Shown here one piece after another: positions 19,126 to 28,793 of a DNA stretch of 64,000 bases. The DNA is taken from the NCBI RefSeq assembly GCF_000372725.1, contig NW_005201286.1:161941-225940 (forward strand), given 5' to 3'. The notes beneath the pieces were generated by a model that worked only from the letters and a program-made list of their open reading frames with translations, searched no databases and had not been told where the DNA came from. Source of the stretch: Emiliania huxleyi CCMP1516 (Eukaryota; Haptophyta; Isochrysidales; Noelaerhabdaceae). The position numbers were made by a program, and so were the translations under genes. Each line of letters starts with the position of its first letter. Position 1 is the stretch's first letter.

Positions 19126-21978
19126 ATGCCCGTCGACACCGCGGTCGACACCGCGGGTGGCGGCGCCGTCGCCGCGGAGGACGGCGGCGGCGGCGAGAGC
19201 GGCGTGGCGGCGGCGGGCGACCACAGCGCCACCGCAGGCCCTCGGGCTGAGAAGCCCCGCTTCCAGAAGGACGAGCATGTCGTCTACGCGAGTGAACACC
19301 CGGATGCGGACGCCGTCGTGCTTGAGGTCCATGCCGACGATTCGACCGAGTACTAGGGTACCCACTACTACACGATCATGCTGGAGGGCGCCGCCGGCGA
19401 GCGCCAGGTGCTTGAAGGCAGGCTGCGACCCACGGAGAGCGACGGTGGCGAGGCCCGAGGCGCGGCTCTGCACGACAACGCCAGCGACGCGGGCGGGCCG
19501 CGGCCAGCGGGAGGGGGGGGGGGTGGCGCTCGCCTCTGGGAGATGGACTCGATCCGTGCCCTCAGAGAGGCCCTGTCCCTGCTCACCGCGTCCGGTGCTC
19601 ACTACGCGACCGTCGGCCCGTCCGAGCGGCTCGGGGTCTGCTCGCGGAGCTTCCCACTACTAGCCCGCGCTCTGGAGGACAAACACAACCCGCCCCTTGG
19701 CTGCGAGGACTGCCAATGGAGGGCGGCGGACCTAGACGCGACCGGCGACTGCATGATTGCCGCGTGCGCATGGCAGCTCCGCAAACTGCTACCAGAGAGC
19801 GTCCTGATCTCGCACGGGCTGCTGTCCATGCGCCAGCGCAGGCCTGGGACGCCAAGCGAGCCAGCGACAGGCTGCGCAGGGCGGTGGCCGACCACCTCCA
19901 GAAGCCAGGAGTGCTGAGTCGGCAACCCCGCCAGCCTTTTGCCCCGCCTGGCCAGGGGGACCCCACGACAGTGCGGAAGCTGCTGCTGTCGGTACACAGA
20001 GCCGGCTTCTCATCGGATGCGCCTATGAACGATACGCGCGACCTCAGCGATTTCATCCACGGGGTCCGAACCAACGCGGGGGGATGCGATGGATTTCTAC
20101 TGGGTGTCGCCGACCTCTTCGGCGTCCCGATTATCGTCGACTCCATCAAGTTCGACTCGGACGAGCGGTGCATGGCGCAGATCACGTGGCCGACGGCGGC
20201 GGCGACGCCACAACACGTGCTCCACCTCTTCCTCCAGCACGACAAGCACTGCGTCGCCATCGCCAGGGTGGCCGCTGCTGCTGACGGGCTGGGCAATCGG
20301 CACCTCAGACCGAAGGGGAACGCACCGCCGCCCCCGGCCAACGCGCCACCGGCCGCTGCTCCAGAAGCGGCGATGGACAGCGGCGGCGAGGAGCCCCCGG
20401 CGGACGACGACGAGGGGCCCGTGTGCGAGATCATCAACGACGGCGCCCCGGGCGTTCCTCAGATCCCCGAGGTGCTGTGCGCGTACCCTCCCGGAGATCG
20501 GAGGGACACACCCGGGGCTCGGTGCTCGCGCTGCGGGCTGCAGGGGCCGCGGGGCTTCGGGCTGGCAAACCAATCCAAGTCCTTCAAGGCGATGGGCAAG
20601 CACATGAACGAGGAGCGGCAGGTGCACCAGCTTGGCTCCGATGTGCTGGAGTCGGACCTGTACGACGCCGGAGTCTTTCCCTGCCCGGTGGAGGGCTGCG
20701 ACGCAATAGCCTGATTCAGCACATCGAGAAGGACCACCCGCGCTGGGACGGCGTCGACACCGCGGGCAAGAAGTGGGAGGGCGGGCGCTCCGAGTTCCTT
20801 CGCCACCTGCACCAGTCGGCCGCGGTCGGGTCGCCTGCTCACTACTACAACTCCGTCTGCTACAGGAGCAAGAAGCAGACGGCGGACGGGCTCCGGACCA
20901 ACCACAGTAGGTGGGTTAAGACGGTCCAGCGCGCGGCCGCCAAAGAGGCCAGCGACGGACGGAGCGCCGAGGAGCGCCTCAGGGCCAGGGCGGCGGCGGA
21001 CGAGGCGCGGCGGGCTGCCTTCCGCGACCGCGGGTCGAGATACCACATATCGAGCCCGGGCATCAACTACGACTACGAGTGGCTCCGCCCTTGGGCCGAT
21101 GATCCCCGACTCCTCGCCGCGGTTAACACCGTCCGCCTCCGCCCCGACCGCCGAAGTGTGCGAGGCGAGAGTACTACCACATGCTTTACCACGCGATGAA
21201 GTACCAGCGAGACAACATGTCCAACCGCAACTGCGCCCTCGGCATCGCTTTTCTCGCCCTCGCCAAGATGGTGACCCTCAACCATTTACGAGAGGGCGGC
21301 AAGGCACGCACGGGGCAGGAGATCAAGGGGCGGGTGCGCATGGTGATGCAGGGTGGCCTGGAGCGGCTGGTCGAGGAGATGCAGCAGGAGGCCGCCGAGG
21401 CGGAGGAGGCGAGGCGGGCTCGCGTGAAGCAGGAACGCGCCGCAGCAGAACAGGAGCAGCAGCGGCGGGCGGCGGCGGGCCTGCCGGCGACGGAGGGTGG
21501 CGGAGCCGGCCGCAGCGCGAAGGCGGGGCCTGACCACGACGCTCACCTCCTCGCCGTCGTCCTCAGCCTCGCCAACTCCGGCTACCTCTCAAAGGCCTGC
21601 GCGCGCGCTTTTCCACCAACCCGATCGCCGACACGGGCCTCTTCGACGACGGACACGCAGACGGCACGCTCTCCGAAGAGCAGGCGCTGGCGCGCAACAC
21701 GCTCCGCTCCCTCCATCCTCAACGAGACGGGCCGCCGCCTCCCAGCACCTTCGAGCCGGTACCTGAGCCCCTCAGGCGGCGTGAAGCGCTACGCGACCAA
21801 CTCCGCCGAGTACAGGAAGGCCTTCTGGGAGGTCTTCCACTCTGTCCCCAAGGCGCGCGCCATGTCCGTGGACGGCGTCAGCTACGAGGAGCTCGAGTTC
21901 CTGCACTACTCGGGCCCGGATGTGAGGGAGATCCTGTTCGACATCGTGGCCGCCCTTCCGGGCACCCCGTTTCGGTAG
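19126..21978 (+). pseudogene. Frameshifted ORF series: Tudor-like segment, OTU-protease-like domain, zinc fingers
   Basis: Continuous protein homology is spread over all three frames. It starts at the ATG at 19126. A KDEHVVYASEHPDADAVVLE segment is followed by an in-frame TAG at 19354-19356 and then YYTIMLEG, matching a small Tudor/SH3-like YYTI motif common in protists. The OTU-like cysteine protease core follows: ATGDCMIAACAWQL with the candidate Cys, and HDKHCVAIAR with the candidate His. Frame changes occur near 19840, 20705, 21165, 21597 and 21775. Two zinc-finger-like motifs follow: CSRCG..KAMGKHMNEE and FPCPVEGCDA..LIQHIEKDH, the second cut by the 20705 shift. The C-terminal part has a Gln/Glu-rich coiled coil and YRKAFWEVFHSVPKARAM. 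OTU enzymes remove ubiquitin. With a stop and five frame changes it is probably a dead gene, perhaps from a mobile element; sequencing error is the alternative. Confidence 0.6.
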
Positions 21979-22127
21979 CCGTTTTGCATTTAGGGGTTTA
22001 AGCTCTCTCTCACAACAGGCACACGCCAAGTACCTTTATTTGCAGAAAATGCACAGGCCAAAAACAGACAGACTTTCTTTCACGACCGTCTCGACTCTCG
22101 TGTACTGAACTCACGGCTTCCCCTTCC

Positions 22128-22238
22128 TCACTGTCCCAACCCCCACGCCTCGACCTTCGGCTTTGGCAGCAGCACAACCTGCTCAAGATCGCCGTGCCCC
22201 AAATCCGACCAAAGGCTCCACCGCGCCGGAGCTCCACA
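22128..22238 (-). pseudogene. Relic of the 3' end of an RCC1-repeat gene
   Basis: On the minus strand this reads SDLGHGDLEQVVLLPKPKVE followed by AWGLGQ and a stop. It is clearly related to the C-termini of the F-box/RCC1 genes at 46650 and 50429 (GHGEDLSNQLLPKKIEAWGL, then GR). No start, F-box or further repeats are present, so it is a truncated copy lying just beyond the ankyrin gene. Confidence 0.7.
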
Positions 22239-22346
22239 CAGCGCTGACGAGATTGGCTGCGGAAGCCTCCAGTCGAAACTGCGAAACAGCGAGATAACGC
22301 GCGCCCGTGTTCGAACCATGCGTGCAGTGTGCTCCCAAGCAGCTCT

Positions 22347-24293
22347 CTATGAGCGCTGGGCCGCCTCCGCCGCCATCCTGGCTGCCGCTGCCTTGGCCCT
22401 CGCCGTCGCCACCGACGCGCGCCTCGCCTTGGCGGCGGCGATTGCGGCCTCCATCGCCGCCTCCTCCGCCGCCAACGCAGCCTCTTCCTCCGCCGCGGCC
22501 TCCTCCGCCGCCTCCGCCGCCGCACTCCAACGCGCGGCCTCGGCCGCCTCGGCCTCGCGCGCCGCCGCAGCCTGCCCCTCCGCCGTCTCCTCCTCGCTCG
22601 CCTCGCTCGCCGCCTCGGCCGCCGCCTCGGCCGCCGCCTCGGCCGCCGCCTCGGCCGCCTCCTCCGCCTCCGCCTCCTCCTCCGCCTCGTCCGCCGCAGC
22701 GTCCAAGCGCGCAGCTTCGGCCACCTCTGCCGACGCCGCTGCCTGGCTCTCCGGCGTGATGCCGAACCGGATCCTCTCCTCGGTGAGCGTCTCGAGAAGC
22801 AGGAGAAGCCTCGCCTCCTCGGCCTTCTTCGCCGCCTCGGCTGCGTCTGCCTCCGACGGCGCCTCGGCACCCTCCTCGGGCTCCTGCGACGAACCCGCCC
22901 CGCCCGCCCCGCCGCCCTGCTTCTTCTTCTTCTTGCCCTTCTTCCCCTTAGCGCGCTTCTCCGCCTCGACCTCCGCCAGCAGCTCCTCGGCGTGCCGCGC
23001 CGCCTCCTTCTCCTCTGCCGCCCTCTGCGCCGCCCTCTCCGCCGCTCCCGCGGCCCACGCCGCCTCCGCCGCAGCCTTCTCCGCCGCCTCCGCAGCCTTC
23101 TTCGCTGCCTCCGCCGCCGCCTTCTCCGCTGCCGCATGCTCCTCGAGGGCACGCACGCACTTGGCGTGGCCCTCCCCCTTGGCCCACTGCAGCGCCGTCT
23201 TGCCGTACTCATCGCGCAACGTCATGTCTGCGCCGTGCCGCAACGCCAACTCGACCAGCTTCTCGAAGCCGCACGAGGCGGCGATACTCAGCGCGGTGCT
23301 GCCGCCTCTGGTCTGCAACGAGACATCCGCACCGCGCTGGAGCAGCGCCTCGGCCAGCCCCTCGCGGCCGTAGGCCATCGCGATCATCAGCAGCGTCATG
23401 CCGCTAAAAGAGCCGTCCGAAAAGGCGCACACGAACCTCTCGTCGACCCGCCCGTCGCCGTCGAGCCACGTCAGCACCGCCTCCTCGTCGCCTCGCTGAG
23501 CCGCTTGCACAACCTCTTCTGTCGGCTCGGCCTCCTTGCCACCCTCGCCGCTCGAAGCAGAGGCCGCGGCACTCGCACCCACCGCCGCGTCTCCGCCGCC
23601 TGCCTCGGCCGACGGCGCCTTGCTCCGGACCGCCGCCACCGCCCCGAGGTACGTCCTGAAGGCCTCGACGCACTCAGCGAGGCCCCTCTCCTTGGCCCAC
23701 TGCAGCGCCGTCTTGCCGTACGCATCGCGCAACGTCATGTCCGCGCCCGCCCGCAGCAAGCGCAGCACGACGGCGGGGCGGTTGAAGTAGGCGGCGTGCA
23801 TCAGCGCGGTGCCACCGTTCTCGTCTTGCTGGTCGATGTCCGCGCCACGCCGCAGCAGCAGGTCGACCACCCGCTCTTTGCCGCCCTGGGCAGCCGCTGT
23901 CAGCGTCGTCCCGATCTCCGCGCCGTGCTGCAGCAGCACGTCCACCACCCGCTCGCGGCCACAGTTGGCTGCAGCGTTGAGCGCTGTGGTGCCGAGACTG
24001 TTCTGCAGGTTGATGTCTGCGCCACGCTTCAGGAGGAGCTCGACAGTCTGCACGTGCCCGTTCTGCGCGGAGAGGATGAGCAGGGTGCATGGAATTATCT
24101 TGCCGGCCTCAGAGGGTCCCTCAGCGAGAGTGTCCGCCTTCCCGCCTTCATTCAGCCACTGTCGCACCGGTCCCACGCGGCCGTCCGTAGCCGCCTTCAG
24201 GACGTTCTTTTGGACTTCACCACCCGGCGCGCTGCCAGCAGACGGCAGAGGCGTGCGGAGCACGGCGGAGGCGCGGAAGGGCGCGGCGGGCAT
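22347..24293 (-). CDS. Ankyrin-repeat protein with long Ala/Glu coiled coil
   Basis: 648 residues from the ATG at 24293 (MPAAPFRASAVL). The frame is open further upstream but without an ATG. Two blocks of ankyrin repeats are present, at about residues 70-215 and 285-395, of the GTTALNAAANCGRERVVDVL type. Each block ends with the same capping unit ([16 protein letters not shown] and RDEYGKTALQWAKGEG). This repeat style matches the kinase gene at 55569 rather than the two other ankyrin genes. The second half is an almost pure Ala/Glu/Arg coiled coil broken by a KGKKGKKKKKQGGG basic run. No catalytic domain is present, so a scaffold or adaptor role is likely. Confidence 0.75.
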   Translation of the reverse strand: MPAAPFRASAVLRTPLPSAGSAPGGEVQKNVLKAATDGRVGPVRQWLNEGGKADTLAEGPSEAGKIIPCTLLILSAQNGHVQTVELLLKRGADINLQNSLGTTALNAAANCGRERVVDVLLQHGAEIGTTLTAAAQGGKERVVDLLLRRGADIDQQDENGGTALMHAAYFNRPAVVLRLLRAGADMTLRDAYGKTALQWAKERGLAECVEAFRTYLGAVAAVRSKAPSAEAGGGDAAVGASAAASASSGEGGKEAEPTEEVVQAAQRGDEEAVLTWLDGDGRVDERFVCAFSDGSFSGMTLLMIAMAYGREGLAEALLQRGADVSLQTRGGSTALSIAASCGFEKLVELALRHGADMTLRDEYGKTALQWAKGEGHAKCVRALEEHAAAEKAAAEAAKKAAEAAEKAAAEAAWAAGAAERAAQRAAEEKEAARHAEELLAEVEAEKRAKGKKGKKKKKQGGGAGGAGSSQEPEEGAEAPSEADAAEAAKKAEEARLLLLLETLTEERIRFGITPESQAAASAEVAEAARLDAAADEAEEEAEAEEAAEAAAEAAAEAAAEAASEASEEETAEGQAAAAREAEAAEAARWSAAAEAAEEAAAEEEAALAAEEAAMEAAIAAAKARRASVATARAKAAAARMAAEAAQRS

Positions 24294-24499
24294 GACGTCT
24301 TGGCGGCTAGCGGCGGCAAGCGAGCCCAGCACGATGGGTTTTGCGGACCGATTTCTTTTTTCCCAATTCAGATCAAGCGGAGGCAGAGCCTCGTGGCGCA
24401 GTGCCTTCCAGTTGCGCTCCAAGTGCGCTCCAGTGGGCTCCAAGCTACTCGCCACGAGAAGGCAGCATGTGCGGCGCAACGGCGCACGCCCTGAGCGAG

Positions 24500-24947
24500 T
24501 TGGCCTGTCCGAGGGTTTCCTCTCGCACCCTACCTGGTTTCCTTTCCGTGTTTCCTGCTCGTTTCCCTACAACACCCTCTAGTTTCCTCGGGAAACCCCG
24601 GGGAAACTCCGTGGAATTCGTCATTTTGGGGGGGCTCTGAGCCGTGTCTGAGGCTGTTTTGGGGCCAAAATCGGCAAAATACCGGGTATTTTGCGGGTAT
24701 ACCTGGAAAACCCCGGTATACCTGGAAAATACCTGGGTATCGTGCCGATTTCCTCAATTTTGCCCCAGATTTTGCCCCAGACCAGCTCTCAGACTCAGGG
24801 AAACTCGCGAGTTTCCCGAGGGAAACTCGAGAGAAACAGAATGGAGCACCAAACACCCTCTGGTTTCCCTGGAAACTTCCGGAAACGCAAAGTGCTGGGG
24901 ACCCTCTGGTTTCCCTCTGGGTTGCCGGAAACCCTCGGACAGGCCAA
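24500..24947. mobile_element. 448-bp inverted-repeat element with 8-bp target duplication
   Basis: Perfect 21-nt terminal inverted repeats (24500-24520, starting TTGGCCTGTCCGAGGG, and 24927-24947) are flanked by the direct duplication TGAGCGAG at 24492-24499 and 24948-24955. An 8-bp duplication is typical of hAT-type and a few other DNA transposons. The interior is non-coding, A/T-richer than its surroundings, and dense in GTTTCC/GGAAAC palindromes plus a GGTATACCTGGAAAA tandem near 24705-24740. It is a non-autonomous element. Confidence 0.9.
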
Positions 24948-25071
24948 TGAGCGAGGCGTCGCGGACGCGGTCCATCCAGTGCTTTATTTATCGATGGCGA
25001 TCTGAGCGACACGATGACACCGTTTGTCGTGCGGCAGGCCGCCGGCATGTCCTCCCAGCTCCGCCTGGCGA

Positions 25072-25262
25072 GAGGGAAAGATCAAAGAAAGAAGAAAGCG
25101 CGGCACGGACAACCCAAGGCAGGGATGCCGGGATGGGAGGACGGCACGCCGCCACCACACAGCTCACAGGGATTTTAAGAAGAGGTGTGTGGTGCGCTAT
25201 CCGTCGCCCACCCTTGCGCCTTGGGCGTCTGCCTCTTCCTATCTCTCTTCGCAGTCCCTAGA
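25072..25262 (-). repeat. Dispersed repeat, copy 3 (inverted)
   Basis: Reverse-complement copy of the blocks at 18930-19070, including GGGATGGGAGGACGGCACG and CGCCGCCACCACAC, and the adjoining segment ending near CTATCTCTCTTCGCAGT. Confidence 0.8.
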
Positions 25263-25590
25263 GGGAAGGCAAGCGCCAGGAGGACGAAGAATTCTTTTTG
25301 CCCCCCCCCCCCCTCTCTGACGGAAAGCGCGCGCGAGATTTCTTTTTTATGGCTGGAAAGAAAAGGGCGAAGAGTAGTTGTCAAATTCACCCATGGGTTT
25401 CTTGCCGTCGTCCCTGGGCACTCCCAGCGGAGTCCGGAGGAATAAAATCGCGCCGGGACGCGGGAGAAGGTTTTTTCCCTCTAGCCCGATGCCGCCGATC
25501 ATCCGGCCCGCTGGGTGCGCTTCTGCCTTCTCGCAGCTCCCCGGCCCTGGGTGTGAGGTTGCCAACCGCACTCCACACATTGGGCTACAA
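25263..25590. other. Intergenic, no gene seen
   Basis: Contains GAATTCTTTTTG followed by a C homopolymer near 25290-25313. Short frames only. Confidence 0.4.
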
Positions 25591-26015
25591 CTAGGTAGGT
25601 AGGTAGAAAGGTGAAGAACAGCCAGGCTCGGACTGGACACCAACGCGGTATGGGTGGACGCTAGACAGATGATGACGACACGCACGAGCGACACACAGAC
25701 ACAAACAAGCTCACAAGACACACAGCCAGCGGGCTGCCACACACCCTGAGTCGGCTTACACATAACTCAAGGCCATACATATCCTCCCTGTCGCCCCCCC
25801 CAGCACTCCACGGTGCCAAGAGAAACAAACAAGGGCACAACGACACAACAGACGACAGGAAGTGACATGCGAGGCTAGAGCAGGCTTGCTCTACCTCCAG
25901 CAATCTCTCCGGCCGGCGAGGCACGGACGAGACCGTGTGTGGGGTCTAAGTGAGGTGTCTATGGACGCTCTCCTCACGGGCTAGCTGCCTGCGGCTAGCC
26001 CTATCTCGCACTCAC
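25591..26015 (-). repeat. SINE-like dispersed repeat, copy A
   Basis: About 425 bp closely matching, in reverse orientation, 37942-38362. In repeat orientation it begins GTGAGTGCGAGATAGGGCT and ends in a short tandem tail of TACC units (25591-25606 on the plus strand). The other copy ends in a TACA tail. Variable short-repeat tails at one end are characteristic of SINE/LINE-type retroposons. No coding potential is apparent, although the copies contain conserved stretches such as GCCCGCTGGCTGTGTGTCT. Confidence 0.85.
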
Positions 26016-26136
26016 GGGCAGTGACAATTCAATGGGGGAGTGTTTGCGAGCAGAGGCGCGTGGGCTAAATCTAGGCCGCACGTCGTGGCAGAACTGTAAA
26101 CCCCACCTGGCTTCCTCCCGCTAAATATCGCCAGAG

Positions 26137-26691
26137 TTATCTTGCACCTCGAAGCGCAGAAGGGCTCCAACCTCCTCTCCCATCTGGCGCTTGCGTCGGG
26201 CAGCGTGGGCGCGGCATCCGTGACGGATGCGGGCCCTTCTCTCGCGGGATCGCTGGGAGCCGCTCGGCTCCCCACGCGCCGCCGAGCTGCAATGGCGCCA
26301 CCGCAACGGCTGCCCCTCCTCGGCTCCCGCCCCGGGGCTGCCGAAATAGGTGCCCCGAGCCACCGTTTGCAACATCCGCGCGGAACGGCGGTGCTGCCGA
26401 CGCCCCCCCGACCGGCAAACACCACCAGAAGGGCGGTGGTGATCGCTCCCGGTCAGTAATGTCGTCGTCGTCGCGCAGTTCCCTTAAGTGACGTTCGGCG
26501 CCCGGCGGCGCTGGCGGCCAAGAATCCGGATTTTCGTCTCTCGACGCGAAGATATGGTCCCGAGTCTCACTACTCGCCCCTCCATCCTGTAGGTCCGGAC
26601 CTTGCCTGCTCAGTAGCCGCGATAAATCGTCGCCCTCATCGTCCGCGGTCATCCTTTCAGCCTCAAACGGGCCAAACGACAGTCTCGCCAT
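26137..26691 (-). CDS. Hypothetical acidic protein
   Basis: An ATG-started frame of 184 codons with a polar N-terminal half (MARLSFGPFEAERMTADDEG, then DDLSRLLSRQGPDLQDG) and an Arg/Gly/Pro-rich C-terminal half. I recognise no domain. Its place in a repeat-rich region could mean a retroelement gag-like remnant, but there is no positive evidence. Confidence 0.25.
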   Translation of the reverse strand: MARLSFGPFEAERMTADDEGDDLSRLLSRQGPDLQDGGASSETRDHIFASRDENPDSWPPAPPGAERHLRELRDDDDITDRERSPPPFWWCLPVGGASAAPPFRADVANGGSGHLFRQPRGGSRGGAAVAVAPLQLGGAWGAERLPAIPREKGPHPSRMPRPRCPTQAPDGRGGWSPSALRGAR

Positions 26692-28793
26692 CACCCATCT
26701 CGCCTCTCGCGATCGCGTCACGGCTTCCCTTGTGCCGCGAGTAGGCGTGTGAGTGATGGCCCTGCCACCAGGTACACGGCTACACCTCGGGACGCCGTGC
26801 TGAGACGGGTAGAGCCGCCCCACGGGAGCGAAAGCCGCCTCGCGCGCCTCAGCCCGCCGGGCCCCTCGGCGGCCAGTGTGGGGTGGATACGGCGGTGATA
26901 AACCCCCCTGACAGCAGCGCCTCACGGCGTGGGCTGCGAGGTCACTCGGGGTGACCCAGGGGGCGGCGGGGGAGCAATCTCCTGCCGGAGCAGCGGGTGA
27001 TATTCCCGCTACTCGCTCGAGTTTGAGGTGCGCCGCGCCTCGCCTGTGTTGCCTTCCCGGCCGCCCCAGCCGCCCTCACCGTTCCTCATCCCCTCCCCCA
27101 CCCCCTCCCCCTCAGGCTAGACCCTCGCCACCTCTACTGCCACTGTCTCCGCCACCTCCGCCGCCGTTTCTCNNNNNNNNNNNNNNNNNNNNNNNNNNNN
27201 NNNNNNNNNNNNNNNNNNNNNNNNNNNNNNNNNNNNNNNNNNNNNNNNNNNNNNNNNNNNNNNNNNNNNNNNNNNNNNNNNNNNNNNNNNNNNNNNNNNN
27301 NNNNNNNNNNNNNNNNNNNNNNNNNNNNNNNNNNNNNNNNNNNNNNNNNNNNNNNNNNNNNNNNNNNNNNNNNNNNNNNNNNNNNNNNNNNNNNNNNNNN
27401 NNNNNNNNNNNNNNNNNNNNNNNNNNNNNNNNNNNNNNNNNNNNNNNNNNNNNNNNNNNNNNNNNNNNNNNNNNNNNNNNNNNNNNNNNNNNNNNNNNNN
27501 NNNNNNNNNNNNNNNNNNNNNNNNNGTGCGGGCTGGGGGCGGCGGCGGCACTCTGCGGGTGGCGGGCGAGCTGCTGGCTGGCCGGCGGCGCGTCTCGACT
27601 CAAATTATGGGCCGCCTCTCGGCCGTGTGGCGCGAGGAGAGGGCGGCGCGCTCGGCGCGCTGGCGGCGGTGAAGCCTCTCAGAGTGGGCGCTGGCTGGCC
27701 AAGGGCGTCGGGCGGGTGCGGGGCGGCACTCGGGTCGCCGGGACGGGCCGTGGTGGCCCGTGTGGCGTTCGTGAGGGACTGTTTGGGCGCCCCGGCAGCC
27801 TCCCCGCCTGCGTGACCAGGGCCGGTTTGGCAGCGGTTTGGGCTGTGTGTGGGCTGGTCGCGGTAGGGGATATAGTGCTTGTTTATGGTCCCACTCACCA
27901 CTCCCGGCCAACGGGGCCTCGCGGGGCGTCCTCGTTTGCAGTAAAGGCCTCTGCCATCGCTCAGAGTCCCAAACCATGTGATCCTCCGCGCCGCCGCGCC
28001 CGAGTAGTCTGCCAGATGCGACGTCGTCGGGGAGGGCGTCGTCGCGGGCGCCAACGTCGTCATGCGAGCCCCTACGGCTGTCCAAGGGCACGTCTGGGTG
28101 ACCAGGGGCGGGGGTCGAGCCGTGAGTGCTCCGCCGGGGCGAGCTTCTGGGTCCATGGGACCGCTGCCGGACCCATCCGAGAGCCTCTCCGGACACGTTC
28201 GCTCGACGGCCTAGTTGGCGGCCGATGTTCGACGACTAAAGCTCCGGACGCCGCGGCCAAAGGTCCGCCCACGGCCCCAGGGCTCGTGGTGGGTGTGGGG
28301 TGTGCCTCACGAGGCGGAGAAGCCGCGTGAACTCCCGTAGAAGCTCGCGAAGTGCGGATTTGGAGCGCCGCGCCGGACCTCCGCCGGGGCCCGCCGGGGC
28401 GCCGTATGGGCCTCGGGGTGCCCGATAAGCTTAGAGGTGCGGTTTTTTTTGCTTGTGTCTATCGGTTCATGTCATGGACCGGCCCTGGGAAGCCTTTGAC
28501 CGCGCGCGGAGGGTGTTACGGGGCCGTGATGATTTAGCGGGAGGGAAATCGGGGCCGATTTGCCCAGTGTGCAAGTGCTCCAAGTGCTCCCAGGGGCACT
28601 AAGATGCATTACTAGAACACCGAGAAGCTCGACGACCAAGTGGATGCACGGCATGACGCCCAGTGAACGGCGGGGTTGAGTTTTCACACGCGGCTCCCCT
28701 CCCCCATCTCGCGCGTGAGCGCTGAGCCTCGCACACTCACCGGCTCTTCTTCGCCTCGCGCCACCGCGCGCGGCAGCGCGAGCACGCGCCGCG
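26692..28793. other. Unresolved region around the large gap
   Basis: GC-rich sequence on both sides of the 353-N gap. Open frames here are long only because of composition and N, and none has a recognisable domain. Confidence 0.4.
27173..27525. other. Assembly gap (353 N)
   Basis: A run of N of non-round length, so it was probably sized from read pairs or long reads. The left flank is CCNCCN-rich (pyrimidine), the right flank GGCGGC-rich. Confidence 0.98.

Noticed and set aside
22992..24494. A 500-codon plus-strand frame opposite the ankyrin gene
   Set aside because: Antisense shadow; the minus strand has clear ankyrin repeats with capping units.
26951..28330. A 459-codon plus-strand frame
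   Set aside because: It spans the 353-N gap, so its openness is an artefact; the flanks show no domain.
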